A stretch of DNA of 64,000 bases, from positions 124,001 to 188,000 of the forward strand of contig NZ_JAGGNU010000017.1 of assembly GCF_018614915.1 (NCBI RefSeq). Direction: 5' to 3'. The position numbers were made by a program, and so were the translations under genes. Shown here one piece after another: positions 20,257 to 29,598 of the stretch. This stretch comes from Variovorax paradoxus (GTDB lineage Bacteria > Pseudomonadota > Gammaproteobacteria > Burkholderiales > Burkholderiaceae_C). The notes under the pieces were generated by a model. That model made no database searches, was not told where the DNA came from, and was given only the letters and a program-made list of their open reading frames with translations. Within the stretch, counting starts at the first letter, position 1; the number at the start of each line of letters is the position of its first letter.

Positions 20257-20258
20257 GT

Positions 20259-21506
20259 TCAGGCCAGAAGCGATGCGAAGGGAATGAACTGCACCAGGTC
20301 GCCGGCCTTGAAGGGCTGGCCGGCCGGCGTGTCGATCACGCCGTCGCCCCAGACCATCGAGGTCAGCACACCGGAGCTCTGGTTGTCGAACAGGTCGAGG
20401 CCGCCCGCGGCATTGCGCCGCGCGCGCAGGAACTCGCGGCGCCGGTCGGCGCGCGGCCAGTCGAAATCGGCACGCATCGCGATCGGCGCCGGCGCTACGC
20501 GCGTCGCGCCCTGCAGCGTCAGCAGGAAGGGGCGCACGAGCAGCAGAAAGGTCAGGAAGCTCGACACCGGATTGCCGGGCAGCCCGGTGAGGTGCGCGTC
20601 ACCGATGCGGCCGTAGGCGAAAGGCTTGCCCGGTTTCATCGAGAGCGACCACAGGTCGAGCCGGCCCAGCGCCTGCACGGCCGCCTTGATGTGGTCTTCC
20701 TCGCCGACCGATACACCGCCGGTGGTGATGATCAAGTCACTGCGAAGCGATGCGGTGCGCAGCGCCTCGATGGTCGCATCGCGCTTGTCGGGCACGATGC
20801 CCAGGTCGTTCACCTCGCAGCCGAGCCGCTGCAGCAGCGCCCGCATGAAGAAACGGTTGGAGTTGTAAATGGAGCCCGGCTTCATTGCCTCGGGCGCCAC
20901 CTCGCCGGGCATCACGAGCTCGTCGCCGGTCGACAGCAGTGTGACGCGCGGGCGCTTCGCCACCCGCAGCCGATCGAGCCCGACGCTGGCGGCAAGGCCC
21001 AGGCCCGCGGGGGTGAGGCGCTCGCCTTTGGCGAGCACCACGTCGCCGGCCGCCACGTCTTCGCCGGCGCGGCGGATCCACTGGCCCGCTGCCGGCACGA
21101 TCTCGACCCGCACGCTGCCGAGGCCGCCTTCTTCAAGCAGCGGGCTCGTGTCTTCCTGCATCACGACCGCGTCGGCGCCTTCCGGAATCTGTGCACCGGT
21201 GAAGATGCGCGCGGCCGTGCCCGCGGCCAGCGGACTGCCCACGCTGCCGGCCGGAATGCGCTGCGCCACCCGCAGCACCGCGCCCGGCGCCGCGCAATCG
21301 GCGACGCGCAGCGCATAGCCGTCCATCGAGCTGTTGTCGCGCGGCGGCACGGTGAGCGCCGACATCACGTCCTGCGCGAGCACGCGGCCGTCGGCTTCGA
21401 AAGTTGGAACGCTCTCGGTGCCGACCTGCGGCGTGGCGGCCTCGAGCAGGCGTGCGAGCGCCTCGTCGAGCGGCATCAGGGGCGGGCGGGCGGATGGGTC
21501 AGCCAT
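20259..21506 (-). CDS. moeA: Molybdopterin molybdenumtransferase MoeA
   Basis: 415 residues. Typical MoeA segments are present: VPPRDNSSMDGYALR near residue 60, RIFTGAQIPEGADAVV near residue 105, and LLSTGDELV. The MPT-binding core IITTGGVSVGEEDH is near residue 245, followed by MKPGKPFAYG and LPGNPVSSF. MoeA inserts molybdate into adenylylated molybdopterin. The start codon overlaps the mobB stop by eight bases. The order mobB-moeA-moaD gives three consecutive cofactor genes. Confidence 0.96.
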   Translation of the reverse strand: MADPSARPPLMPLDEALARLLEAATPQVGTESVPTFEADGRVLAQDVMSALTVPPRDNSSMDGYALRVADCAAPGAVLRVAQRIPAGSVGSPLAAGTAARIFTGAQIPEGADAVVMQEDTSPLLEEGGLGSVRVEIVPAAGQWIRRAGEDVAAGDVVLAKGERLTPAGLGLAASVGLDRLRVAKRPRVTLLSTGDELVMPGEVAPEAMKPGSIYNSNRFFMRALLQRLGCEVNDLGIVPDKRDATIEALRTASLRSDLIITTGGVSVGEEDHIKAAVQALGRLDLWSLSMKPGKPFAYGRIGDAHLTGLPGNPVSSFLTFLLLVRPFLLTLQGATRVAPAPIAMRADFDWPRADRRREFLRARRNAAGGLDLFDNQSSGVLTSMVWGDGVIDTPAGQPFKAGDLVQFIPFASLLA

Positions 21507-22044
21507 GGCGTTCCACCTTGTACTCGAAACGCGCCGAGTTCCGCAGCAGCCAGCTGCCAATGCCATCGGCGTCGTTCAGGTCGAACAGGGGCAGGTCGGT
21601 CGCAGCCGGAAGCCGCTCGGGCGTGTCGGTCGCGATCGCGACGATGAACGGGTCTTCGGCGTAGCGCGCGGGGCGGGCGGCCTCGCCTTCCCCGGGCTCG
21701 CGCCAGATCTCGATCTTGAACAGGTCGCTGTGCTTGAAACCTTCGACCAGCACCCAGTCCACACTGTGATCGAGTTCGGCGACCAGGTCGTGCACGCCGA
21801 GCTGGGTCGGCCGCTCGAACTCGCGGATCAGCGCAAGCCGCTTGTCCGAGGCGACCACCACCTCGAAGGCGCCGGCTTCGCGATGCCGGTAGGTGTCCTT
21901 GCCCGGATGGTCGATGTCGAACTTGTGATGGGCGTGCTTGACCACCGAGACGCGCTGGCCGTGCAGCCTGAGCACGGGAATCAGCTGCTCGACCAGCGTG
22001 GTCTTGCCCGCGCCCGAGAAGCCGGCGAAGCCGATGACTTTCAT
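21499..22044 (-). CDS. mobB: Molybdopterin-guanine dinucleotide biosynthesis protein MobB
   Basis: 181 residues. A P-loop (GFSGAGKTT, residues 7-15) begins the protein, followed by VVKHAHHKFDIDHPGKDTYR and WVLVEGFKH, both characteristic of MobB GTP-binding proteins that assist attachment of GMP to molybdopterin. It lies 18 bases after thrC and overlaps moeA, so molybdenum cofactor genes appear to be transcribed as a continuation of the threonine operon. Confidence 0.94.
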   Translation of the reverse strand: MKVIGFAGFSGAGKTTLVEQLIPVLRLHGQRVSVVKHAHHKFDIDHPGKDTYRHREAGAFEVVVASDKRLALIREFERPTQLGVHDLVAELDHSVDWVLVEGFKHSDLFKIEIWREPGEGEAARPARYAEDPFIVAIATDTPERLPAATDLPLFDLNDADGIGSWLLRNSARFEYKVERHG

Positions 22045-22062
22045 GCGCGGCCTTCTTCGTGA

Positions 22063-23478
22063 TCAGTCACAGTGCTGGGCAATGTAGGCCTTGACTGCCT
22101 CGGCCTCGGCCGGCAGCTTGACCACGCGCCTGGGCAGCGCCTCGATGCCTTCGAAGCGTGCGGGGCGCTCCGGCTCGTGGCCCAGGGCCTCGACGATGGT
22201 TTCGGCGAACTTGATGGGCAGCGCGGTCTCGAGCACGATCATTGGAACGCCCGGCGCGAGATGCTCCCGCGCCGCCTTCAGGCCGTCGGCCGTGTGGGTG
22301 TCGATCAAGGTCGCGAAGCGCTTGTCGGTATCGCGGATGGTGGCCAGCCGGTCGGCATGCGTGCTGCGGCTGCTCGCGAAGCCGAAGCGCGCCGAGGCCT
22401 GCGCGAAGGACGGATCGGCGCTCAGGTCGAAGCGGCCGCTGCGGCCGAGCTCTCCTTCGAACAGGCCGCGCAGCTTCGCTGCATCGCGCCCCACCAGATC
22501 GAACACGAAACGCTCGAAGTTGCTGGCCTTGGAGATGTCCATCGAGGGGCTCGAGGTCTCGTGCGTATCGGCCGCCGAGCGCACGCGGTAGACACCGGTG
22601 CGGAAGAACTCGTCGAGCACGTCGTTCTCGTTGGTCGCAACCACCAGCGTGCGGATCGGCAGGCCCATCATGCGTGCCACGTGGCCGGCGCAGATGTTGC
22701 CGAAGTTGCCGGAGGGGACGGTGAAGCTGACCTGCTTGTCGTTGCTTGCCGTGGCCTGGAAGAAGCCCGCGAAGTAGTACACGACTTGCGCCAGGAGCCG
22801 CGCCCAGTTGATCGAGTTGACCGTGCCGATCTTGTACTTGCGCTTGAAGTCGAGGTCGTTGGAGACGGCCTTCACGATGTCCTGGCAGTCGTCGAACACG
22901 CCGGAAATCGCGATGTTGTGGATGTTGGCGTCCTGCAGGCTGAACATCTGCGCCTGCTGGAACGGGCTCATGCGGCCGTCGGGCGAGGTCATGAAGACGC
23001 GCACGCCCTTCTTGCCGCGCATGGCGTACTCGGCCGCGCTGCCGGTATCGCCGCTGGTCGCGCCGAGGATGTTGAGCTCCTCGCCGCGGCGTGCGAGCTC
23101 GTACTCGAACAGGTTGCCGAGCAGCTGCATCGCCATGTCCTTGAAGGCGAGCGTGGGGCCGTTGGACAGGGCCTCGAGGTACACGCCATCCTCGAGCTCG
23201 CGCAGCGGCACGATATCGGGCGTGCCGAACACCTCGGCGGTGTAGGTCTTCGCGCAGATCGCCTTCAGGTCGGCCGCCGGGATGTCGTCGATGTAGAGCG
23301 AGAGCAGCTCGAAGGCCAGCTCGGCATATGGCAGTCCGCGCCACTTCGCGAGCATGGCGGCGTCCACCTGCGGGTAGCGTTCGGGCAGGTACAGGCCGCC
23401 GTCGGGCGCGAGCCCCTCGAGCAGGATCTCGCAGAAGCGGCGCCGGTCGGGGTGGCCGCGCGTGGACAGGTAGCGCAT
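22063..23478 (-). CDS. thrC: Threonine synthase
   Basis: 471 residues, the length of the long ThrC class. The opening MRYLSTRG, the PLP-lysine segment NGPTLAFKDMAMQ, LGATSGDTGSAAEYA, and SFTVPSGNFGNICAGH are diagnostic. The enzyme converts O-phosphohomoserine to threonine with PLP. Its start overlaps the hom stop (TGATG), so the two are translationally coupled. No homoserine kinase gene (thrB) is present in this cluster. Confidence 0.97.
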   Translation of the reverse strand: MRYLSTRGHPDRRRFCEILLEGLAPDGGLYLPERYPQVDAAMLAKWRGLPYAELAFELLSLYIDDIPAADLKAICAKTYTAEVFGTPDIVPLRELEDGVYLEALSNGPTLAFKDMAMQLLGNLFEYELARRGEELNILGATSGDTGSAAEYAMRGKKGVRVFMTSPDGRMSPFQQAQMFSLQDANIHNIAISGVFDDCQDIVKAVSNDLDFKRKYKIGTVNSINWARLLAQVVYYFAGFFQATASNDKQVSFTVPSGNFGNICAGHVARMMGLPIRTLVVATNENDVLDEFFRTGVYRVRSAADTHETSSPSMDISKASNFERFVFDLVGRDAAKLRGLFEGELGRSGRFDLSADPSFAQASARFGFASSRSTHADRLATIRDTDKRFATLIDTHTADGLKAAREHLAPGVPMIVLETALPIKFAETIVEALGHEPERPARFEGIEALPRRVVKLPAEAEAVKAYIAQHCD

Positions 23479-24800
23479 CAGGACAGTTCTTCCTTGCGAA
23501 TCCGCACGATCGGCGCCAGCACCGTGGGCAGCGCCTGCAACTGCGCGAGCGCGTCGTCCAGGGTGCCCTCGCGCGTGTCGTGCGTGAGGATGATCAGGTC
23601 GGTCTGCGTCGAACCTTCGCCGCCCACCTCGTCGGCTTCGCGCTGCAGCACCGCGTCGATGCTGATGCCGGCGGTGGCGAGCAGCCCCGTGACCTGGGCC
23701 AGCACGCCGGCCTCGTCGGCGACGCGCAGGCGCAGGTAATAGCTGGTCACGACTTCCGCCATCGGCAAGACTTGCAGATCGCTCATCGCGTCGGGATGGA
23801 AGGCCAGGTGCGGCACGCGGTGCGCCGCATCGGCCGTGTGCAGGCGCGTGATGTCGACCAGGTCGGCGATCACCGCGCTGGCGGTGGGCTCGCCGCCGGC
23901 ACCCTTGCCGTAGTAGAGCGTGGTGCCGACGGCGTCGCCGTTCACGACCACCGCATTCATCGCGCCTTCGACGTTCGCCAGCAGGCGCTTCGCCGGCACC
24001 AGGGTCGGATGCACGCGCAGCTCGATGCCCTGCGCCTTGCGCTTGGTGATGCCGAGCAGCTTGATGCGATAGCCGAGCTGCTCGGCATACTTGATGTCCT
24101 GCGCCGCGAGCTTGGTGATGCCCTCGACGTGCGCCTTGTCGAACTGCACCGGGATGCCGAAGGCGATGGCGCTCATCAGCGTGACCTTGTGCGCGGCGTC
24201 GACGCCCTCGATGTCGAAGGTCGGGTCGGCTTCGGCATAGCCGAGACGCTGCGCTTCCTTCAGCACGGTGCCGAAGTCCAGGCCCTTGTCGCGCATCTCC
24301 GAGAGGATGAAGTTGGTGGTGCCGTTGATGATCCCGGCGATCCACTGGATGCTGTTGGCCGTGAGCCCTTCGCGCAGCGCCTTGATGATCGGGATGCCAC
24401 CGGCCACGGCGGCCTCGAAGGCCACCATCACGCCCCTGGCGTGGGCGGCCGCGAAGATCTCGGTGCCGTGCACTGCGAGCAGCGCCTTGTTGGCAGTCAC
24501 CACGTGCTTGCCGGCCGCGATCGCCTCGAGCACCAGTTGTTTGGCGACGCCGTAGCCGCCGATCAGTTCGATCACGATGTCGATGTCGGGGTTGGCGATC
24601 ACGGCGCGCGCGTCGTTCACCACTTGCACGCCCTCGCCGACGGCAGCCCTGGCGCGCGCCTGGTCGAGATCGGCGACCATCGTGATCTCGATGCCGCGCC
24701 CGGCGCGGCGCTTGATTTCTTCCTGGTTGCGCTGGAGCACCTTGAAGGTGCCGCTACCGACCGTGCCGATGCCGAGCAGGCCTACTTGGATGGGTTTCAT
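23478..24800 (-). CDS. hom: Homoserine dehydrogenase
   Basis: 440 residues. An N-terminal Rossmann segment VGLLGIGTVGSGT binds NAD(P), the central catalytic domain includes IAGIINGTTNFILSEM and LKEAQRLGYAEADPTFDIEG, and a C-terminal ACT domain (about 350-440, YYLRLRVADEAGVLAQVTG) probably gives threonine feedback inhibition. It reduces aspartate semialdehyde to homoserine. It is monofunctional, with no aspartokinase fusion. It is 27 bases downstream of the aminotransferase gene and overlaps thrC. Confidence 0.97.
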   Translation of the reverse strand: MKPIQVGLLGIGTVGSGTFKVLQRNQEEIKRRAGRGIEITMVADLDQARARAAVGEGVQVVNDARAVIANPDIDIVIELIGGYGVAKQLVLEAIAAGKHVVTANKALLAVHGTEIFAAAHARGVMVAFEAAVAGGIPIIKALREGLTANSIQWIAGIINGTTNFILSEMRDKGLDFGTVLKEAQRLGYAEADPTFDIEGVDAAHKVTLMSAIAFGIPVQFDKAHVEGITKLAAQDIKYAEQLGYRIKLLGITKRKAQGIELRVHPTLVPAKRLLANVEGAMNAVVVNGDAVGTTLYYGKGAGGEPTASAVIADLVDITRLHTADAAHRVPHLAFHPDAMSDLQVLPMAEVVTSYYLRLRVADEAGVLAQVTGLLATAGISIDAVLQREADEVGGEGSTQTDLIILTHDTREGTLDDALAQLQALPTVLAPIVRIRKEELS

Positions 24801-24827
24801 TCGTTTCGTCTTTGGAGCAAAGGGAGC

Positions 24828-26051
24828 CTAGGCGCTCCGGTTCCGGTAGCGTTCGAGGAAGTCGGCGATGCGCTGCACCGCTTCGCGCAGGTCTTCTTCA
24901 TGGGGGAGGAACACGATGCGGAAATGATCCGGCGTCGCCCAGTTGAAGCCGGTGCCCTGCACCAGCATCACCCTGGTTTCCTTCAGCAGCTCGAGGAAGA
25001 ACTGCCTGTCGTCCTCGATCGGGTAGACCTTGGGATCGAGCTTCGGAAACATGTAGAGCGCCGCGCTGGGCTTGACGCAGCTCACGCCCGGAATGGCGGT
25101 GATGAGCTCGTAGGCCAGGTCGCGCTGGTGGCGCAAACGGCCGCCCGCGCCCACCAGGTCGTTGATGCTCTGGTAGCCGCCGAGCGCGGTCTGGATCGCC
25201 CACTGGCCGGGCACGTTGGGACACAGGCGCATGTTCGAGAGCATGTTGAGGCCCTCGATATAGTCCTGCGCCATCTTCTTGTCGCCCGACACCACGAGCC
25301 AGCCGGCGCGGTAGCCGCAGGAGCGGTAGCTCTTGGACAGCGAGTTGAAGGTCAGCGTCAGGATGTCCTTGGACAGGCTGGCGATGGCCGTGTGCTTGAC
25401 GCCGTCGTAGAGCACCTTGTCGTAGACCTCGTCGGCGAGGATCACGAGGCCATGCTCGCGCGCAATCGTGACAATGCCCTTGAGCAGCTCATCCGAGTAC
25501 AGCGCCCCCGTCGGGTTGTTGGGGTTGATGACCACGATCCCCTTGGTCCGGGGCGTGATCTTGGCGCGGATGTCGTCGAGGCTCGGCATCCAGCCGTTGT
25601 CCTCGTCGCAGAGATAGTGCACGGGCTTGCCGCCCGAAAGGCTTGCGACCGCGGTCCACAGCGGGTAGTCGGGCGCCGGCAGGAGCAGCTCGTCGCCGTC
25701 GTTGAGCAGCGCGTTGGCGGCCATCGCGATCAGTTCGCTCGCGCCGTTGCCCAGGTAGATATCGTCGAGCATCACGCCCGCGATGCCCTGCTTCTGGGTC
25801 TCGTGCATCACCGCCTTGCGCGCCGCGAAGATGCCCTTGCTGTCCGAATAGCCGGACGAGGCCGGCAGGTTGCGGATCATGTCCTGCTGCACCTCTTCGG
25901 GCGCATCGAAGCCGAACGGGGCGAGGTTGCCGATGTTGAGCTTGATGATCTTCTGGCCCTCTTCCTCCATCTGCTTCGCGGCGTCCATGATCGGGCCGCG
26001 GATGTCGTAGAGCACGTTGGCCAGCTTGGCCGATTTCTTGATCGCTTTCAA
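24828..26051 (-). CDS. alaA: PLP aminotransferase, AlaA-like
   Basis: 407 residues of the class I/II aminotransferase fold. The PLP lysine is in SLSKSYRSCGYRAGW, and VINPNNPTGALY and ILADEVYDKV hold the cofactor-binding Asn and Asp-Tyr. Sequence features (KSAKLANVLYDIRGPI at the start, GNLAPFGFD) match glutamate-pyruvate transaminases of the AlaA type. It heads the hom-thrC-mobB-moeA-moaD run. The assignment to alanine synthesis is by family; another amino donor pair is possible. Confidence 0.88.
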   Translation of the reverse strand: MKAIKKSAKLANVLYDIRGPIMDAAKQMEEEGQKIIKLNIGNLAPFGFDAPEEVQQDMIRNLPASSGYSDSKGIFAARKAVMHETQKQGIAGVMLDDIYLGNGASELIAMAANALLNDGDELLLPAPDYPLWTAVASLSGGKPVHYLCDEDNGWMPSLDDIRAKITPRTKGIVVINPNNPTGALYSDELLKGIVTIAREHGLVILADEVYDKVLYDGVKHTAIASLSKDILTLTFNSLSKSYRSCGYRAGWLVVSGDKKMAQDYIEGLNMLSNMRLCPNVPGQWAIQTALGGYQSINDLVGAGGRLRHQRDLAYELITAIPGVSCVKPSAALYMFPKLDPKVYPIEDDRQFFLELLKETRVMLVQGTGFNWATPDHFRIVFLPHEEDLREAVQRIADFLERYRNRSA

Positions 26052-26117
26052 AGTCCCTCCAAGGGCGTCTGCACGGGGGAAAACCTATAATTTGACCACA
26101 GTTCCCCCGGCCTCCCG

Positions 26118-26504
26118 ATGAAGCTCCAGCCCGACAAATCCGACGTCCAGACCCTCACCGCGCACGGCCCGGGCTGGGTGGCCATCAACAACGAGAAGGT
26201 CGAAGGCAGCGTGGTGGTCGGCTCGCGCGGCGAGCGCTTCGCCTGGGACTGCACCCGCTTCGACCAGCTCGGCGCCGGGCACTTCGCCCAATTGGCCTCG
26301 ATGGGCGCCGAACTGATCATCTTCGGCAGCGGTTCGCGCATCCGTTTTCCGCAGGCGGCCTGGCTGCAGCCCCTGATGGCGCAGCGCACCGGCGTGGAGA
26401 CGATGGACACGGCTGCCGCCTGCCGCACCTACAACATCCTGGCCGGCGAAGGCCGGCACGTGATAGCGGCCCTGCTGGTGGAGAGCCCGCAAGGTGGGCA
26501 ATAG
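26118..26504 (+). CDS. Mth938-like domain protein
   Basis: 128 residues in one Mth938/NDUFAF3-like domain, recognised by the AWDCTRFDQLG segment, IIFGSGSRIRFP, and the GVETMDTAAACRTYNIL end. Family members have no firm bacterial function; eukaryotic relatives help assemble respiratory complex I. It is divergent from alaA with 66 bp between, where a TATAAT box (26086-26091) fits a plus-strand promoter. A peroxiredoxin gene follows after 136 bp. Confidence 0.85.
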   Translation: MKLQPDKSDVQTLTAHGPGWVAINNEKVEGSVVVGSRGERFAWDCTRFDQLGAGHFAQLASMGAELIIFGSGSRIRFPQAAWLQPLMAQRTGVETMDTAAACRTYNILAGEGRHVIAALLVESPQGGQ

Positions 26505-26640
26505 GGGTCGTTTCGGGGTAAAATTGCGGGTTGCGAACCGGCGGCCCGCCCAGTAGAGCAACGACCAATCCTCCATTTCGAGCGCCTCTGAAGCCAGGAG
26601 CCGCCATCGAAGATGGAATCAAACGGAGAAAACAAGTTTC

Positions 26641-27117
26641 ATGGCGATCGTTGTCAACAAACCCATTCCCGAATTCGACGCCAACGCCACCGGTGGCATC
26701 AAGGTCTCGAACACCTCGCACCTCGGGCACGTGCTGGTGATGTACTTCTACCCCAAGGACAACACGCCCGGTTGCACCACCGAAGCGATGCAGTTTCGCG
26801 ATCGCTACAAGGATTTCGTGAAGGCCGGCGCCACCGTTTTCGGCGTATCGCGCGACAACATGAAATCGCACGACGAGTTCAAGGCCAAGCTCGAACTCCC
26901 TTTCGAGCTGATTGCCGACACGGAAGAAAAGATGTGTCACATGTTCGGCGTGGTCAAGAACAAGATCATGTACGGCAAGAAGGTCAAGGGCATCGAGCGC
27001 AGCACCTTCCTGATCGGTGCCGACGGCGTGCTCAAGGCCGAGTGGCGCGGCCTCAAGGTCCCAGGCCATGTCGATGACGTGCTCAAAGCAGTCAAGGCGC
27101 TCAAGAAGGCTGCCTGA
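26641..27117 (+). CDS. bcp: Peroxiredoxin of the BCP/PrxQ group
   Basis: 158 residues. The peroxidatic cysteine is in YPKDNTPGCTTEA. The resolving cysteine found five residues later in many PrxQ proteins is absent (Met-Gln follows), so this is the one-Cys form or it uses the later cysteine in EEKMCHMFG. GVSRDNMKSHDEF and the Arg-containing ERSTFLIGADG strand complete the thioredoxin fold. It reduces hydroperoxides with thiol donors. A terminator-like hairpin lies 122 bases downstream. Confidence 0.94.
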   Translation: MAIVVNKPIPEFDANATGGIKVSNTSHLGHVLVMYFYPKDNTPGCTTEAMQFRDRYKDFVKAGATVFGVSRDNMKSHDEFKAKLELPFELIADTEEKMCHMFGVVKNKIMYGKKVKGIERSTFLIGADGVLKAEWRGLKVPGHVDDVLKAVKALKKAA

Positions 27118-27239
27118 TTTCCTGCATGCGTGTACTTTTGCGCGGTCGCGTTGGCGATGCGCAACGTTCACGGGAGGTGACGCATTCGATGTGCATAATG
27201 GTTTCATGCCGTTGAGCTCCACGACCGCATCCCCCGAAC

Positions 27240-27268
27240 AAAGCCGCCCTGGTCTTCAGGCGGCTTTT
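27240..27268 (+). terminator. Rho-independent terminator between bcp and phoH
   Basis: AAAGCCGCC (27240-27248) pairs with GGCGGCTTT (27259-27267) around a 10-base loop and runs into TTTTTC. It would end the bcp transcript and lies 40 bases before the PhoH start. Confidence 0.8.
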
Positions 27269-27308
27269 TCGCTTTCTGGCCTCTTTCTTTTTGCGAGCGA
27301 ACCGCCCC

Positions 27309-29057
27309 ATGCCCCTGCCTCCCGCACCCACGAAACGCGCCGCATTGCTTTCGCCGGACGCTCACGATGCGCCCGCCCGTTCTTCGCACGGAAGAAACGG
27401 CCGTCGCTCGTCCGACCCGCGAATTGAAGAGACCCGGTCCAACGGGCCCCAGCCGCTCGAACTGTTCGACCGTCGCGCCGCAGAGGGCGGCGGCAGCGTC
27501 GAGGCGCCGCCCGTCCCCAAGGTCAGGGCACTGACGCCTGCTCCGGCGCCGACACCGCCGTCACGCAGCCAGGCCGAGAACCGCCCTGCCCCCGCTGCCC
27601 CCGCACCGCAGGGAGCGGCGCGCGCCAAGCGAAGCAAACCCAACGGGCCGGCCAAGCTGTTCGTGCTGGACACCAACGTGCTACTGCACGACCCGATGTG
27701 CCTGTTCCGCTTCGAAGAGCACGACATCTTCCTGCCGATGATCGTGCTGGAGGAACTCGACGGCCACAAGAAGGGCACCACCGAAGTCGCGCGCAACGGC
27801 CGCCAGACCAGCCGCACGCTCGATGCGCTCGCCGCTGCCCAGGGCGCCGATATCGCCAAGGGCCTAAAGCTCGACACCACAGGCCATCGCGAGTCCGGCG
27901 GCAAGCTGTTCTTCCAGACGGCTCCGCTCGACTACGCGCTGCCGACCAGCCTGCCCCAGGGCAAGGCCGACAACCAGATCCTCGGCGTTGTGCAAGCGCT
28001 GCGGGATCTCTATGCAAAGGACGCACCCGACCGGCCGAAGCAGGAAGTGGTGCTGGTGTCGAAGGACATCAACATGCGCGTCAAGGCGCGCGCGCTCGGC
28101 CTCGCGGCGGACGATTACCAGAACGACAAGACTCTCGAAGACGGAGATCTGCTCTACTCCGGCTCGCTGGCGCTGGCGACCGATTTCTGGACGCGCCAGA
28201 GCAAGACCATCGAGAGCTGGCAAAGCGGCAGCAGCACCTTCTATCGCGTCAGCGGTCCGATCGTCCCGAACCTCTACATCAACCAGTTCGTCTATTTCGA
28301 GGCGCCCGGCGAGCCGAGCATGTACGCCCGCGTCACCGAAATCCGGGACAAGACGGCGGTGCTCAAGACGCTCAAGGATTACGGCTCGATCAAGAATGCC
28401 GTCTGGGGCGTCAACACGCGCAACCGCGAGCAGAACTTCGCGATGAACCTGCTGATGGACCCCGAGGTGGACTTCGTCACGCTGACCGGCACCGCCGGCA
28501 CAGGCAAGACGCTGATGGCGCTGGCCTCGGGCCTCACCCAGGTGCTGGACGACCGGCGCTACACCGAGATCATCATGACCCGCGCGACCGTGAGCGTCGG
28601 CGAGGACATCGGCTTCCTGCCCGGCACCGAAGAGGAAAAGATGGGCCCCTGGATGGGCGCGCTCGACGACAACCTCGAGTTCCTGGCCAAGGGTGACAGC
28701 GGCGGCGCGGGCGAATGGGGCCGCGCGGCCACCAACGAGCTGATCCGCAGCCGCATCAAGATCAAGAGCATGAACTTCATGCGCGGCCGCACCTTCCTCA
28801 ACAAGTACGTGATCATCGACGAGGCGCAGAACCTGACGCCCAAGCAGATGAAGACGCTGGTCACGCGCGCGGGCCCGGGCACCAAGATCATCTGCATGGG
28901 CAACCTGGCGCAGATCGACACACCCTACCTCACCGAAGGTTCCTCGGGCCTGACCTTCGCGGTCGACAAGTTCAAGGGCTGGCCGCACAGCGGCCACATC
29001 ACGCTGGCACGTGGCGAACGTTCGCGCCTGGCGGATTTCGCAAGCGACGTGTTGTAG
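27309..29057 (+). CDS. PIN-PhoH ATPase (PhoH2-like)
   Basis: 582 residues in three parts. Residues 1-115 are a Pro/Ala/Arg-rich, probably disordered region. Residues 116-270 form a PIN domain (FVLDTNVLLHD, EELDGHKKG, VSKDINMR). Residues 360-582 form a PhoH ATPase with Walker A GTAGTGKT and Walker B VIIDEAQNL. PIN-PhoH proteins are RNA helicase/ribonuclease fusions. Unlike toxin PIN proteins this one is not next to an antitoxin. The ATG at 27309 was chosen over a TTG at 27291; the terminator lies just upstream, so the gene has its own short promoter region or depends on readthrough. Confidence 0.92.
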   Translation: MPLPPAPTKRAALLSPDAHDAPARSSHGRNGRRSSDPRIEETRSNGPQPLELFDRRAAEGGGSVEAPPVPKVRALTPAPAPTPPSRSQAENRPAPAAPAPQGAARAKRSKPNGPAKLFVLDTNVLLHDPMCLFRFEEHDIFLPMIVLEELDGHKKGTTEVARNGRQTSRTLDALAAAQGADIAKGLKLDTTGHRESGGKLFFQTAPLDYALPTSLPQGKADNQILGVVQALRDLYAKDAPDRPKQEVVLVSKDINMRVKARALGLAADDYQNDKTLEDGDLLYSGSLALATDFWTRQSKTIESWQSGSSTFYRVSGPIVPNLYINQFVYFEAPGEPSMYARVTEIRDKTAVLKTLKDYGSIKNAVWGVNTRNREQNFAMNLLMDPEVDFVTLTGTAGTGKTLMALASGLTQVLDDRRYTEIIMTRATVSVGEDIGFLPGTEEEKMGPWMGALDDNLEFLAKGDSGGAGEWGRAATNELIRSRIKIKSMNFMRGRTFLNKYVIIDEAQNLTPKQMKTLVTRAGPGTKIICMGNLAQIDTPYLTEGSSGLTFAVDKFKGWPHSGHITLARGERSRLADFASDVL

Positions 29058-29132
29058 CGGAACCGCCTTCCTGCGCATTGCGCGAAGGCTGCTGACAGCA
29101 CGTTGTCAGTAGGCCCCGCGCAGCATGGCGGC

Positions 29133-29582
29133 ATGAACCGCAGGAACTGGATCGCCGTCGCCAGCGCCGAGCATGCACGCCGTGGGCGCGACCATGCCGG
29201 CGTGGGCTTCATGCAGGTCGGCCATGGCAAACTCGCGCCCCTGCAGCGCGTGGCGCCGGGCGACCGCGTGGCGTACTACGCGCCAGCGACGGTGCTGCGC
29301 GGCAGCGACAAGCTGCAAAGCTTCGTTTCGATCGGCGTCGTGCAGAAGGGCGACCCTTACCAGGTCGAAATGGGAGACGGCTTCGTGGCCTGGCGGCGCG
29401 ACGTGGGCTACGCGGCCGCGCAAGAGACGTCCATCCTGCCCCTCGTCGATCACCTGGACTTCATCGAAGACCCGAAGCGCTGGGGCTACAAGTTCCGCTT
29501 CGGACTGTTCGAAATCAGCGACCACGACATCCACCTGATCGCCGGCGCCATGAACGCCAGCATTCGGGCGCTCAACCTTTGA
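29133..29582 (+). CDS. EVE-domain protein
   Basis: 149 residues in a single EVE (PUA-like) domain: [14 protein letters not shown] at the start, [17 protein letters not shown] and [16 protein letters not shown] domains bind modified bases in DNA or RNA and occur in restriction and defence proteins, but also in stand-alone proteins. It is followed 16 bases later by a GyrI-like gene and then a WYL regulator, all on the plus strand, which suggests a small operon. The ligand is unknown. Confidence 0.75.
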   Translation: MNRRNWIAVASAEHARRGRDHAGVGFMQVGHGKLAPLQRVAPGDRVAYYAPATVLRGSDKLQSFVSIGVVQKGDPYQVEMGDGFVAWRRDVGYAAAQETSILPLVDHLDFIEDPKRWGYKFRFGLFEISDHDIHLIAGAMNASIRALNL

Positions 29583-29598
29583 TTCGCAAGGAGAAAAA

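Noticed and set aside
22072..26090. Long plus-strand open frames opposite thrC, hom and alaA
   Set aside because: Antisense shadows rich in Arg, His, Val and Gly; the minus-strand genes have complete catalytic motifs.
29058..29132. CTGAC-N8-GTCAG hairpin after phoH as terminator
   Set aside because: Short stem with no T-run; not strong enough to call.
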